Assembly: GCA_037951165.1 (NCBI GenBank)
Contig: JBBDHG010000015.1
Coordinates: 1,535,501-1,599,500, forward strand
Origin: Lophius americanus
Taxonomy: Eukaryota > Chordata > Actinopteri > Lophiiformes > Lophiidae
DNA: 64,000 nucleotides
Direction of reading: 5' to 3'
Shown here: piece after piece, positions 1 to 11,289 of the stretch
Position numbering within the stretch: the first letter of the stretch is position 1
How the letters are laid out: each line of letters opens with the position of its first letter
Notes under the pieces: model-generated
Told to the model about the DNA's origin: nothing
Seen by the model: the letters and a program-made list of their open reading frames with translations, nothing else
Database searches by the model: none
Position numbers and translations under genes: made by a program

Positions 1-1880
1 ATCATAATATTACTCTTATGTGAATTGAATATAATGTCAAAATCTGTACCATATTGAAAGCTTGTCCTTAAAACGGTTGAAGACCAGAACAACAAGGAGA
101 GAAAATCACCAAATGATCTCCTTAAACCAGATGGATAATGAGGGGACTACCAGCCACATACCCTGTTCCACATCCACTTAAGTCCATCGACAGATTATCC
201 ATATAGATGTTAAAAAGAAAGTGTGACAGTATTCCACCATGTTGAACTACATTATTCACATGGAACGGATCAGATGCAGAATTTCCCCATTTAACTCACT
301 TTGTCTGATGAGCATAAATGAAAACCAGGATTCTAATTACAAATGTAGGAACCGTTCTATGATGAAAACATTTTTTTTTTAAATTTTTCATGATTGAACT
401 GGTCAACGGCTTTATAGGCATTAATAAAAAACATACAAATTGTGGAATTCTGTCTATTGGTCTAAAATCCCGTTTAAACCCAAAATACACATATCAGTGC
501 CATGTTTACATCTGAATCCAAATTAGTTGTCTGAAGTAAGTAAATACTGTTCAGCCTATTTAGTTGGGATACAATACAGAATGAGGCTATTTGCCTGCAG
601 TTCTCTGAACTGTTTGATTTCCCAGCTTTGTCTTTGATGATGGGCAGTAGTCTAACAGATAAAATAGACTCAGTTAGAATACCATGGACTAATAACCCAG
701 TGAAACAAATCGCCAGCAGAGGAAAAAGCTTTTTACTAGCAAGTTTTAGATGTTCAGCAGTCATATTATCCAGCCTGATGCCTTATTATGATGCCTTATT
801 ATCTCCTAGCTTCAAGACTGCTTCTTGGAGTTCTTTGGGATTAACAAACACATTTTCACTATTATCTATGTTGCCCACATAAAATGGATTGCTTTTGACA
901 GAGTTGAGCAGGTCATAATAATGTTTCTGCCACGACTGGTAGATTGTCTCTGGGCCGTTCATTCAATCAATACTTGAAGGTAGTGATGTCTTACAATTAC
1001 TCTTGCTTCTGACTTCTTTCCAGAAGCTCTGAGACTGTTGTTTTAGCAACTTTCTTGCAAGTGATTCAGACCTCAGAGTATTGTAATTTCTCTTAATAAA
1101 TCGAAGCGCATATTTAAAATTTGCATTTGCTCATTTCTTGTATTTAAATAAGGGTCCGAGTTTATTTCGATCTGACTCATCCCTGGCTCAAAGAGCCCCT
1201 CTAGCTTCAGCATGAAGCTCTTTCAAATAATCATTCCAGCCCAGCTTAGTACGGTACACATTAGATTTATGTTTGTATAAAGGCCTACTGGAGATGAACA
1301 GAGACTCCTCAATAGAATCATACATAGAACTTGACTCACTACAATGTTGTAGATTCTTGCGATTCAGATCACAGCAAGCAGCAGCATCTTTTGGTAGTTC
1401 AATATATCCCAACGAGGATCAATGTGAAGAGTGTATTCTGTAAGGTGCTAATGTGAGTGTAATTTCACCACACATACATGTTGCCATGAACACAGGACAA
1501 TACATGTACGTTTTATACATTGCCTACGTTAAGCAACATAGAGAGGGGTATATGGTCATTAGTGGCCAGATTATAGTTAATCACCATGACCTCTATAGAG
1601 TTATGTACGTCAGCGGTACATATACAGTGATCAAGCCATGAAGTTGTGTGCCAAGCCTCACTGATCTAAGAATAGCTATGTTCAGGCATAAGCAGCTTGC
1701 TAGGTATGATCAAACCACCATCAGAGCAGAATTGCATTAAGTCTTGAGCCAATGAAAAGCTGGCATCGGAGATATCAGCATTAATATATCCAACAACATA
1801 GATGCAGGTGGAAGTATTGTCTTCAATAAAAGACATGACCCAAGCCAGTCTCTTAAGATATTCACCTTCAGTGTGATAGT
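1..1880 (-). mobile_element. Decayed LINE (endonuclease to reverse transcriptase), antisense
   Basis: Reading the minus strand from about 1880 towards 1, I see in order: an endonuclease-like stretch (VVGYINADISDASFSLAQ, then ISEAWHTTSWLDHCI); a linker (GWNDYLKELHAEARGAL at 1188-1240); and reverse-transcriptase pieces (AEHLKLASKKLFPLLAICFT and VHGILTESILSVRLLPIIKD at about 580-764; FGFKR near 470; RILVFIYAHQT near 300). Stops and frameshifts break it into several ORFs. The element runs off the left window edge. The order is that of an APE-type non-LTR retrotransposon; the clade is not fixed. Confidence 0.8.
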
Positions 1881-2014
1881 AATCGTAGGGTGTATATATT
1901 TTTTATCCTTACAAATAACCTCTATTCCAATAGCCCAGCCAACATTATGTATGTGTATATATATAAAGTCATGTGTGTATATGAATATGTAAAGTAGGTT
2001 TATATATGTAAATT

Positions 2015-2250
2015 TAAAGTGGGTAGAGCGGCCATATCCCAATCGGACGATCGGAAGGCAGCCGGTTCGAGTCCCACCAGGGTCTACTTATCGTAGGGTC
2101 CTTGAGAAAGACCCAAAACCCTAGCTCCCCGGGTGCCTCAAAGGGGCAACCCACTGCTCCCTCAGGGATGGGTCAAATGCAGAGAAATAATTTCACTGTG
2201 TTCTACTGTGTATGGCTGTATGTGATCAATAAAGGTTTCATAAACTGATA
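2015..2250 (+). mobile_element. tRNA-derived SINE
   Basis: An A-box-like start (gtgggtagagcggcc near 2020) and a perfect B box (ggttcgagtcc at 2064-2074) mark a tRNA-derived head. It is followed by a body typical of fish SINEs (cactgctccctcagggatgg, then aatgcagagaa) and an AT-rich end with aataaagg. The family name is not assigned. Confidence 0.75.
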
Positions 2251-3160
2251 TGTGAAAATATAATTAAAAAAGTTCAGTAGACAATAAAATATTTTATGTA
2301 ATTATGACAAAACTATAGGCAGTATTCAACTCCCCAACAATGATAAAAGTCCATAATAATCTATAATTTTATTTTTGTACACACACCTATTTATGTGCTC
2401 ATATGTGGCAAAAAAAGGCAGTTTCTCATTCTTCTCCTATCCACAGATTTACGGGTGTATCTGATGATCGCAGCTTTGAATATGTTAAAGTTCACTGTAG
2501 ATACTCGACTCCTTTCCTTCTTCTCTATCTTTGCATTCAATTTGGTCAAATGTGTTGACATCAAGTGCTGTCTCAGATTAACAGTGCCTGACAGCTTCAC
2601 TATCGCCTCACTGGTGCCAGTATCTTTTTGACAGAAGAAAATTCTAATTAGAATACAATCCGTTTGATTTATATGATGTAAAGGGTCTTAAGGGTCCTTT
2701 ATTTGACTCCTGCATCACAGGAGAGGTGCTGCTGATTATGGCATTAAGTGTAGAGCTGCGGATGGGCTCCCTCATCTTGTTTCCTAGATGATTTCAAACC
2801 ATTGACATGCAGACAGATTAATTTAAAAAGGGCATGCACTGAATATGGTTATTACGAAGATATGATTTCCTTAATTATAGGGGGAGTCTAATTGATTTTC
2901 TCCCTGCATTAAAGTGACCGCAATATCAGCATGAATAGCAGCTCACAGAGATATGCTTGACATTCAGAATAGAGTTTTGCTTCAGAGGGAAGGAAACGCA
3001 ACTGTTTCTATAACCCGGAAAGATCTGATGCAAGTAATTTCATGCTCAGTTTAATTTTATAGCTAAATGAACACAGCAAAATGATTTACCACACACAAAC
3101 AAGCAAACTGGAAAAGCAAACCATATATTTGATTGGATCTAGACAGTCCCCTACGTGTAC
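2251..3160. other. Non-coding, no feature seen
   Basis: AT-rich sequence with short ORFs on both strands that share no protein motif with known families. Nothing beyond background is visible. Confidence 0.5.
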
Positions 3161-3219
3161 AAGCAACCCCCCGATTGAACTCTTCAAATTAAATGTGAAT
3201 TTTTGTTCAAAAAACAAAG

Positions 3220-3835
3220 AAATGCTCCCCCTAGTGAGTGAAATATCTATCCTAGATATATCTCCTCCAGTTGATTCATATTCACAAAATTGGAGCTAAC
3301 TTGGATTGAAGGTTATGTCTAAAAAAATTTGAAAGTTCCCCCCCCTAGTGAGTAAAATATGAACTATGTGGGGAAAATATGAAACACACAAGATAGTTGA
3401 TTCATATGGACCAAATTTGGACTAAATCAGACCAATGGTTTGGATGACATGTCCAAAACAAACAGTGTTTTTCATAAAAAAGTCCACCCTAATGAGTAAA
3501 ATGTTTATTATTGGAGTAAAACATGATGTCTGCACGATGGATCTCCTAGAGTTAATTCATATGCAGCGAAATTTAGACTGAATCAAACAAACGGTCGAGA
3601 AATTATGGGACCTTTACCTTTAGAGATAAATATACAACTGTGTCGGAAAAATGCAACCGCACAAAATTTTGATTTTCCCAAAATCAATCTTCTTCTTCCT
3701 CGCACTAAGGTATATGGGGGTATAACATTTTTAAATGATCCATGAAATAGTTTGTGAGTTACCATGCTAACACAAAGGATCTGCAGCGGCAATACGCAGC
3801 AATCACAATTACTTACGGAAAACCTTTTAAAACCT
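3220..3835 (+). repeat. Dispersed repeat family A, copy 1, with internal tandem units
   Basis: Three diverged units of about 125-140 bp follow one another at about 3226-3333, 3338-3466 and 3481-3610. Each starts with a ccctagtgagtaaaatat-like word and contains ttgattcatat plus a caaatttggact-like word. A unique-looking tail follows (aatcaatcttcttcttcctc, gatccatgaaatagtttgtg, gctaacacaaaggatctgc). The tail and units recur at about 16255-16510 (minus), 26865-27015 (plus), 36120-36450 (plus) and 45195-45250 (minus). Confidence 0.7.
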
Positions 3836-3861
3836 TTAGTATTTTAAATCGTAAATAAATA

Positions 3862-4010
3862 CAATAAAGATAAAGATAAAGATAAAGATAGCCTTTATTA
3901 GTCCCACAATGGGGAAATTGCAATGATAAAAAGATAAAATTACATCAAACCTTAGTACAGCAAAAGAAAATAACTCAACATAAATAAAAATAAAGCTAAA
4001 AACAAAATGT
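3862..4010 (-). mobile_element. LINE 3' end, antisense
   Basis: A (gataaa)n run at 3866-3890 is followed by gcctttattagtcccacaat and ggggaaattg. Read on the minus strand, this is the common fish LINE 3' end: a fixed block before AATAAAGG, then a short tandem tail. The rest of the element to the right is A-rich and not recognisable. Confidence 0.5.
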
Positions 4011-4441
4011 ATCAGCAGTTATGTTAAAGATATATGTAGATATGGCCGGAACCTTTGTCCTAGCTTCACATTAATTCTTACATATTTATTTTTGCATAGC
4101 TTATGCCTATGGATTTGACTGACAAAACAATGTATTAACAATGGATTCAAAATCTTTGCGCCTGGATTATTAACCATCAACCACATGAAACATAATATCA
4201 GAAGGGACTTGCACTCATACTGAATGCATATACATGCACAAAACTGCATATAGCCTTTATCGAATAGTTGTTTTTCATCATCAAGACATCATACAGTTAA
4301 AATTAAACTTCTATAAATTTATAAATAATCAATTAGTTCACAGGAGTAAAAATAAGAAAAATTGTGAGTAAATAATCATTACGCATAGGCTACCTGGAAG
4401 GTCACGGTGCAGAAACAGAATATTTGTACTGTGCATTAATT

Positions 4442-4575
4442 CAGCCGAGGCGTGAATGAATCCTCTCCTCTTGACGTCCAGGCACACAAGATGAAGTATC
4501 TATTTTCCGTCTGTCCATGTAAAATTCAAGACTATTAATAGACCGTTTCTCTCTGTTAGCAAAAGTAACAAAGTA
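4442..4575. repeat. Direct repeat, left copy
   Basis: Shares gaggcgtgaatgaatcctct, gtccaggcacacaagatga, gtccatgtaaaattcaa and ctctgttagcaaaag, in the same order and spacing, with 5135-5265. It is not low complexity and resembles no transposon I know. Confidence 0.75.
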
Positions 4576-5134
4576 TTTGTTCTTTCTTACTTCCCACCTC
4601 TGACTTTCAACTCCTCCGATTGTCAAAACAGACGCCTTACTTTATATTTAGATTCTAGTCTCCTTATTGTTTAATTTCTTTTTTTGTAATGACATTATTC
4701 TTGATAACACTCACATCCCTTTCTTTTATTTTATCTCTTTCTCTGTTTAACAAGTTTATGACAACCCCCTCACAAGTATAACTTATTACACTGTTATAAT
4801 TAAACAATGTTACAATTTTAATTTAGCTATCAAATACAGGATGAATTTCGGTCACCTGCTCTGAATCTAATTTCGTCCCCCAGCCCCATGAGCTCCAGAT
4901 GGCTCCCATAATATATCATATTTCAACTCTAGGCGGCTTTGTCAGAGTTTACTGTGCAGGAAGCCATCCTTCCAGACACACTCCTCATTTCATGGCCCAG
5001 CCCCATCCCTCATGGCAAAGTTTATGACATTGTGTGAAATTGAATTTCACCGCTGAAGGATATTTTCCCACCCACGGTGTCCGGTCCTGTACAAGCCTGT
5101 CACGCCCAATTATTTTCAATGAGCCCTGATGAGC

Positions 5135-5265
5135 GAGGCGTGAATGAATCCTCTCTGTCAGTTTCTTTATTGATGTCCAGGCACACAAGATGATGTATCT
5201 ATTTTTCATCAGTCCATGTAAAATTCAATACTGCTAATAGACCATTTGTCTCTGTTAGCAAAAGG
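5135..5265. repeat. Direct repeat, right copy
   Basis: Second copy of the segment at 4442-4575, about 690 bp downstream in the same orientation, with a short insertion (gtcagtttctttattgat) after the first shared word. The spacer at 4860-5130 looks like unique non-coding sequence. Confidence 0.75.
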
Positions 5266-5269
5266 AAAT

Positions 5270-6110
5270 TTCATGGCGCTATAAATAAAGAAGGTCTGCC
5301 AGGCTGTCAGGAATCAGGAGAGTGAAGTGAAGGCGCACAACTTTATTTAAAAGGCTGGGACTGGGAACATGGTAGACTGTGATAGAAAACACTTTTGCTC
5401 TAAAACAAGAAAGAATGTGGGATAAAACAGGAATTAGACGCCAAAGGAGATCAAATGAAAAAATGACATTGGTCCGTCAGTTATTTGCTCCTTACTATTT
5501 CAAATGCAAACATTGTTTTGAATGACACACTTCCTGTTAGACAAAACAAATCTAACAGGAAGATTTGTTCCTGGGTTAGTCTAACTAATGCCCCATTTAA
5601 AGGGATAATAAAAAGCTGATATGAGCTGCATCTCCGCAAATACCACTGGTATGAAGCTTCACACACGCTTGAAGGGGCCTCAAAGGTGTGAATCTCATAA
5701 AGTGTTTCTGTGATTTGCTTGTTTTATTATACGGTTAGTCTCCGGATTATGAACCAGATACATTTTGTAGTTGTATTTAAGTCAGAACAGGTCAAATTTT
5801 CTATTAAATGTCACCTAGTCAAATGTCTTTGTGTGCATAGAAGACACTTAAAAATCTCATATCTCAAACATATCATGAACAAAATAATTCTATATTACTT
5901 TAATACAATAAAGCAATAAAAAAAAAAGTACTGTAATGAATCGTACACATATGCCACATACTGTGGAGCTTAAGTGAATTATGAAGCAAATTAAAGACAT
6001 GTTATTTAAACAGTGTAGTTAAAAGAAAACATGGATAAAGGTTAAGACTCCTTTTTGAATAAACAGGATAACATTATGCACCTGGAGTGTATCTGAGTCT
6101 CCGATCAAAC
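5270..6110. other. Non-coding, no feature seen
   Basis: Only short unsupported ORFs on both strands; no recognisable repeat or gene. Confidence 0.45.
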
Positions 6111-6119
6111 CTGTGCATC

Positions 6120-6480
6120 CACATTTATGCACCTTCTCCAGGGCTACATACCTTTGCTGTCCCACTAATAAGTACAAGAAGCCCTTGGCGATCCGATACA
6201 TACAACATACCCACATAGTTCCCTTGACTCTTATCATATCCATCTGCGCCCCTGGTAGCCCGACTTGTACAATATGGCCTTGCTAGTTCGGCATGTACAA
6301 CGTTTCTCACTTCCTCCCTGAGTGGAAGTGAGTCTGTTTTTTAAGTCCTTCTTCATAATAAACCCTTCATGAAAGTACATCCGTCTCAGCCTCTGCTTCT
6401 GGGTCGAGTCCCATATACAGTCTGTTCCTAAGTTTGAGTTGTACGTAAGTCAGACGTTAGTTACTAAGGGACGGCCTGTG
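6120..6480 (+). mobile_element. Possible solo LTR or LTR fragment
   Basis: The stretch ttcataataaacccttcatg, followed by ccgtctcagcctctgcttct and gggtcgagtccc, looks like the poly(A)-signal/R-U5 part of a fish LTR retrotransposon. No flanking gag-pol sequence and no clear TG...CA ends were identified. Confidence 0.35.
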
Positions 6481-6709
6481 TGTATTTTAAGCACATATTA
6501 TCTTTCCTAATTTCACATTATTCACCATAGGAGGTTATCATCAACCCACATCAGAAATTATTGGGTTTTTCCAGAATAGGGAGAATCTGTGAACTTGGTC
6601 GTAGTTTTTACCAGTATCTTCTGCTTGTCTTTAAAGGATGGAGTATGGAGATGGTGATGGAGGCCTGTTAAGATGCAAATTCACCAGCAGCTGTTTCACG
6701 ATCAGTTCT

Positions 6710-6950
6710 CTATCCACCCATCCATCCATCGATGCACCAAGAAACATCCATCCAGCATCCATCCACCAAGAAGCATCCATCCATCCATCCACCTACCATA
6801 AAGCATCCATCCATCCTTAAATCCATCCATCGTGAAGCATCTTTCCATCCATCCATCCTATCATCCATCCAACAATCCATTCATCATGAAGCATCCAACC
6901 ATCCATCCAACCATCCATTCATCATGAAGCATCTATCTACACATCTATAC
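6710..6950. repeat. (CATC)n-rich microsatellite/minisatellite
   Basis: Imperfect catccatc arrays with interspersed caccaagaagcatccat and catgaagcatc units, giving a higher-order repeat about 30-40 bp long. Confidence 0.85.
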
Positions 6951-7309
6951 TTCGATTCCATATGAAAAGAGACAAATTAACTAAAACATCAGTTATGAAG
7001 AGAAGATATGATTCTATGGAGGGATAACAATAATTTTAATCATTATGAATCCATAATAGTGATTACCAGTAAACATAAATAACCATAGTGGGCCGATTTT
7101 CTTGCACTATTTTGCTTTTTAGAAAAAATCTTTTAAGTTATAAAACCGTAACTGATAGCAGATGCAGACTTTTTGTGCTTCAGGGTAATATAGGTCTTTT
7201 AATTAATAAGAATTACCCTTTAAACATGTTTAATGTTAAATATGCACCAGATTACAAACCTCTTGACCTTTAATCTTCATTTTAATAAATATATTAGAAT
7301 AAAAGTTCA

Positions 7310-7560
7310 CCACATCCATTCATTTTCGGTGACCACTTATTCTGCTAAAGGTCGTATAGGGAGTCTGGAGTATTTCCCAGTTGATGTCCGGTGAGAGGAA
7401 TGGTAAACCGTGGGGAGTCACGAGATCATCTAAGGTCTGACACATAATAATAACAACTATTGATGCTAATATTCACACCTATGGGCAACGGGAGTAACAG
7501 GACAGAACTCACCCAAACACTGTGTGGGCAGTGAATTTGAAATCATGCTGCCCAGGATCA
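7310..7560 (-). repeat. Decayed common teleost interspersed repeat, antisense copy
   Basis: Starts at cacatccattcattttcggt and contains attcacacctatgggcaac and tgacacataataataacaac, diverged forms of a widespread fish repeat. The sense version is at 32875-33060; other antisense pieces are at 35690-35830 and 40495-40620. Confidence 0.5.
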
Positions 7561-7687
7561 GTTGTGTCTGCATTAAAGTAAACTGAGTTAATTCATGACA
7601 TTTAAAGGTGGGCTTAATTAAACTCAAGGACCCCTTACTGGTTTATCGCATCAGCAGGTGGTGGATCAAAACACACATCTGTGCACA

Positions 7688-7721
7688 CATCACACACACA
7701 CACACACACTCACAGACACAC

Positions 7722-7777
<56 letters not shown>
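7688..7777. repeat. (CA)n microsatellite
   Basis: About 90 bp of CA dinucleotides with a few interruptions (ct, ga, ta). Any ORF through it is a repeat artefact. Confidence 0.95.
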
Positions 7778-7778
<1 letters not shown>

Positions 7779-7859
7779 CTCAAACCTTGTCTATCCATCT
7801 CCATGGCAACTGAGCCATATATGTATTTAATGCACATCTAGTAACACTTAGCAAATATG

Positions 7860-8920
7860 ATGTTTCAATATTTATTTACAAAACCGCTGCTTATATATTT
7901 AACTGATTTCTTTCTCCTGGAATAAAAATGTATGTATGAAAATGGCAACATGGAAAATAATTTTTCCAACATCCAGCTCTTTGTTTACGAGACCGCTCCA
8001 CAACATTACCTTTTCAGTTCACTCTCAGTCATTGGTATCTATGAAACACACAGCTGTTTATAGAGAAAAATGCAATTATATATATTCATTTTGTCTTCTG
8101 TTGGCTCCAGAGTGAGAGCTCCTAGAAAGTGACCATTTTCAGCAGTATTTAATTTCCCTCAGTGTTCGTTCTCCAGCTTTGCTGGCGCAGCTCTCATTGG
8201 ATTAAAGTTATTAATTAAATGTTGATCTGATCTAATCTAGCTGTACTTTCCTTCTGCCAAAATATAATACATTAATCAGCTGCTATGAATTAGATCCAGG
8301 AGCCATTCATTCACATTTAAATTTCACTTTAGTTGCTATAACATCAACTAAAATCCAGCCACCACGAACGGGTTATCGCCTTCGGTAATTCACGGATAAC
8401 GTAATCTCGGATCATCTGCAAATCTTAATTCTAAAACTCTAACTGGACGCTTTAATATTTATGCTCAAAAATTAAATTCGGGGAAAGGATTTGAGTTTTC
8501 CACGTTGTGTCACACATGGAGCTTCCAGTGCAGCTTTGTTCGGATTTATAATATCTTGCCGTTTTAAAGTAACACATGAACTGAATTTGAACTCATTTTC
8601 CCTTTTCATATCCTGCTCCCACTTTTGTTTGCAGCAAATGTATTTCATGAAGTTAAGATGATTGTGCATTACAAAAGATGCTCTGTGATAATTAGTCCAT
8701 TAGAAAGTCATCGGCAAACCTTTCGGATTTCTGTCCGTATTTGTATTTGTTATTCTGTATTTGTATTTGTATTTGTACGGATTCTACCGAGTCTGGTGAC
8801 GGTCTGCCTAGCTGCTGCTGCAAGTGAACAATCCACAGGAGACTTCCGTATCTGTTTGTTTCATCGTTTATGTCAGTTTGTTCATCCGTCTTCTTCATCG
8901 CTGCCACTGTGACACTTTCA
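7860..8920. other. Non-coding; AT-rich, no gene seen
   Basis: Contains a short (tttgta)n run at 8738-8776 and a TAATTA-rich stretch near 8200-8340. There is no coding signal beyond short ORFs. Confidence 0.45.
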
Positions 8921-8959
8921 CCAAAAGCTGCTCTTGATCACTTGATGATCAAGAGCAGC

Positions 8960-11280
8960 AGATCAAGAATTTGATGGCTTTTTTCTGGGCATCATGTCCA
9001 TGAAAATAATCCCCACCCAAACCATTGGGCACACTCTGGATCTTGTCATCACTGACTCTGCTCCTCTCAGCAATCTTCTTGTGTACGATCTGGGTGTGTC
9101 TGACCACAAGGCCGTCTCCATGGAATTGTCACTTCTGTCCTCCCTCACCAAGCCAAGGAATTTGAAAAACATCAACCCTGACAACTGACCTCCAGCATCT
9201 TCTTTCTGCAAACTTTGTATCAGCCAATGACTCAGTGGATTTCTACCATGTTTCCCTGAGATCTTCTCCTGCTCAGCCCGCTGGCTACGGAAAATGAAGG
9301 CAGCTGGGCGTGTCCTTGAGCGGCGTTACAAGGCTTCAGGTCTCACTGTACACAGGCTAGCCTTTTGGGAACGACAAAAGGCCTGCAGAAAGTCCCTTAG
9401 AGAGGCTAGGTCCCTGTTTTACTTGAAAATTATCAAAACCAGTCCTGGGAATTCTAAGCAGCTGTTTTCCACCGTCAATCATCTTTTTAAACAACAAAGT
9501 CCCCCACTTACAGAAATTACAGAAAAGCACTGTAATAATTTCATGGCTTTCTTCAAATCGAAAATTGACTCAATCCAATCTTTCCTTTCTGGTTCCTGCG
9601 CTCTACCTATCCAGTCTGCTCACTCACAGTTGAAGATCCCCCGGCCTCTAAAGTGCTACCCAGAAATCTTACAGCAGGAGGTTGAGGTCTTCATGAGGAC
9701 GATAAAAACCCTCCACCTGTGCCCTCGACCCCTTTCCTACAACCTTACAGCCCTCCAGACCGGCTTTGTTCCATCTGCCGTAAAAAACGCCATTATCAGA
9801 CCACACCTCAAAAAACCCACTCTCGATCCAGATGTTTTTGCAAATTACAGGTCCATTTCCATACTGACATTCCTCTCCAAAGTACTGAAAAAAGTAGTCC
9901 CTGCCCACCTCCAGGACTACCTTGAATACAACAACCTCTTTGAAACCTTTCAGTCTGGTTTCCGCTCCGCCCAATGCACAGAAACAACTCTGCTTAGAAT
10001 CGCAAATGACCTACAGATGGCAGCAGATGCTGGTTCACCTTCCTTCTTGATTCTCCTTGATTTGTCTGCTGCCTTCAACACTGTTGACCAAGGAATACTA
10101 CTACACTGCCTACAGCACACCATTGGACTCACTGCCACCGCTCCAAACTGGTTTAAATATATTTCCCTTAGGTCCCGGACACACACCGTCCCATGTTGGA
10201 TCCCCCAGGGATCAGTCCTTGGCCCCATTCTCTTCATACTGTACATGCTCCCTCTTGGCCATGTCATCAGTCGTTATGGACTCTCATTCCATTGCTACGC
10301 TGATGACACGCAAATCTACATAAAAACTGATACATGTTCCTCCGGAGCTTCTCCATCCTCATCGTCATCATCATCTCCACTGTGAACTCTTCACGCTTGC
10401 TTGAGGAGATAAAGGTGTGGATGAAAATCAACTTTCTCCAGTTGAACAGCTCCAAAACCGAAGCAATTTTAATTGGCACCCCATATCAGACCCAGTCTTC
10501 CTCCATAACCAGCATTACTTTCTCTGGTCATGACATTCCCCTCTCTTCATCAGTCACCAACCTCGGCCTCGACTCACCTTTGAATCCCACATCAAACACA
10601 TCTGCAAGATCTCCTTTCAAAATCTCAGAAATATTTCCAAAATCCTTTCTACACTCACCTTAAGTGATGCTGAAAAGCTGGTCCACGCGTTCGTCTCTTC
10701 CAGACTGGATTACTGTAACGCACTTCTCATCGGGATCACTAATAAAAGTCTTCAAAAACTTCAGTATTTTCAAAACAGTGCTGCAAGGATCTTGATGAGA
10801 GTGCTTAAACACGAACACATCACCCCCGTTCTTCATTCCCTTCACTGGATTCCCATCTCCACCAGGATTGATTATAAGATCTCTCTCCTCACTCACCAGT
10901 GCATCCATGGTAACGCACCCCCCTACCTAAAAGAACTACCCACCCCACTGACCTCAACACGATCCCTCCGTTCCTCCCACTCATACCGCCTCCTCACTCC
11001 CTGGACTAAACTCAGCACCATGGGTTATCGAGCCTTCTGTTCTGATGCCCCTCGTCTGTAGGATGCCTTCCCTGACCATCTGAGGGCTCCACAGACGACT
11101 GAGACTTTTAAAAAAGGACATTGCTGCCTTTTGTTCATATTTTTATATATTTATTGTTATATCTTTTATTGATGCTTTTATCTGCTTTTACCTTGTATCA
11201 CTTTGAGATTTGATCCAAATGTAAAGTGCATTATAAATTAAATGTATTATCATTATTATTATTATTATTATTATAACTTA
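8960..11280 (+). mobile_element. LINE of the L2/CR1-like group, 5'-truncated and frame-broken
   Basis: Order on the + strand: endonuclease C-terminus (GHTLDLVITDSAPLSNLLVY, then LGVSDHKAVSMELS) at about 9026-9130; linker; reverse transcriptase in an open frame to 10385 (NAIIRPHLKKPTLD, NYRSISILTFLSKVLKK, FLILLDLSAAFNTVD, IPQGSVLGPILFILYML, catalytic YADD at 10296-10307); and, after frameshifts, a C-terminal part (SSRLDYCNALLIG, NSAARILMRVL, HWIPISTRIDYKI). It ends in a 3' UTR and a (TAT/ATT)n tail at about 11248-11272. Frameshifts make it inactive. Confidence 0.92.
9294..10385 (+). pseudogene. LINE reverse-transcriptase ORF fragment
   Basis: A 363-codon open frame inside the LINE. It covers the linker and the reverse-transcriptase palm with the FLILLDLSAAFNTVD and CYADDTQIY motifs, where the aspartates bind catalytic metal in this enzyme family. 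The frame is lost just after IYIKTD, and the thumb and C-terminal parts continue in other frames at 10390-11060. It is a decayed copy, not a host gene; the first methionine is arbitrary. Confidence 0.88.
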
Positions 11281-11289
11281 ATACAGTTG

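Noticed and set aside
2015..2090. Possible functional tRNA gene
   Set aside because: A and B boxes are present but no cloverleaf can be drawn and a SINE body follows.
6638..6965. His/Pro/Ser/Ile repeat ORFs
   Set aside because: Translation of a (CATC)n array.
7608..7841. ORFs with Thr-His or Cys-Val repeats
   Set aside because: Products of the (CA)n tract read in two strands.
9294..10385. 363-codon ORF as a host reverse-transcriptase-like gene
   Set aside because: It continues in other frames to a LINE 3' end with tail; it is a decayed retrotransposon.
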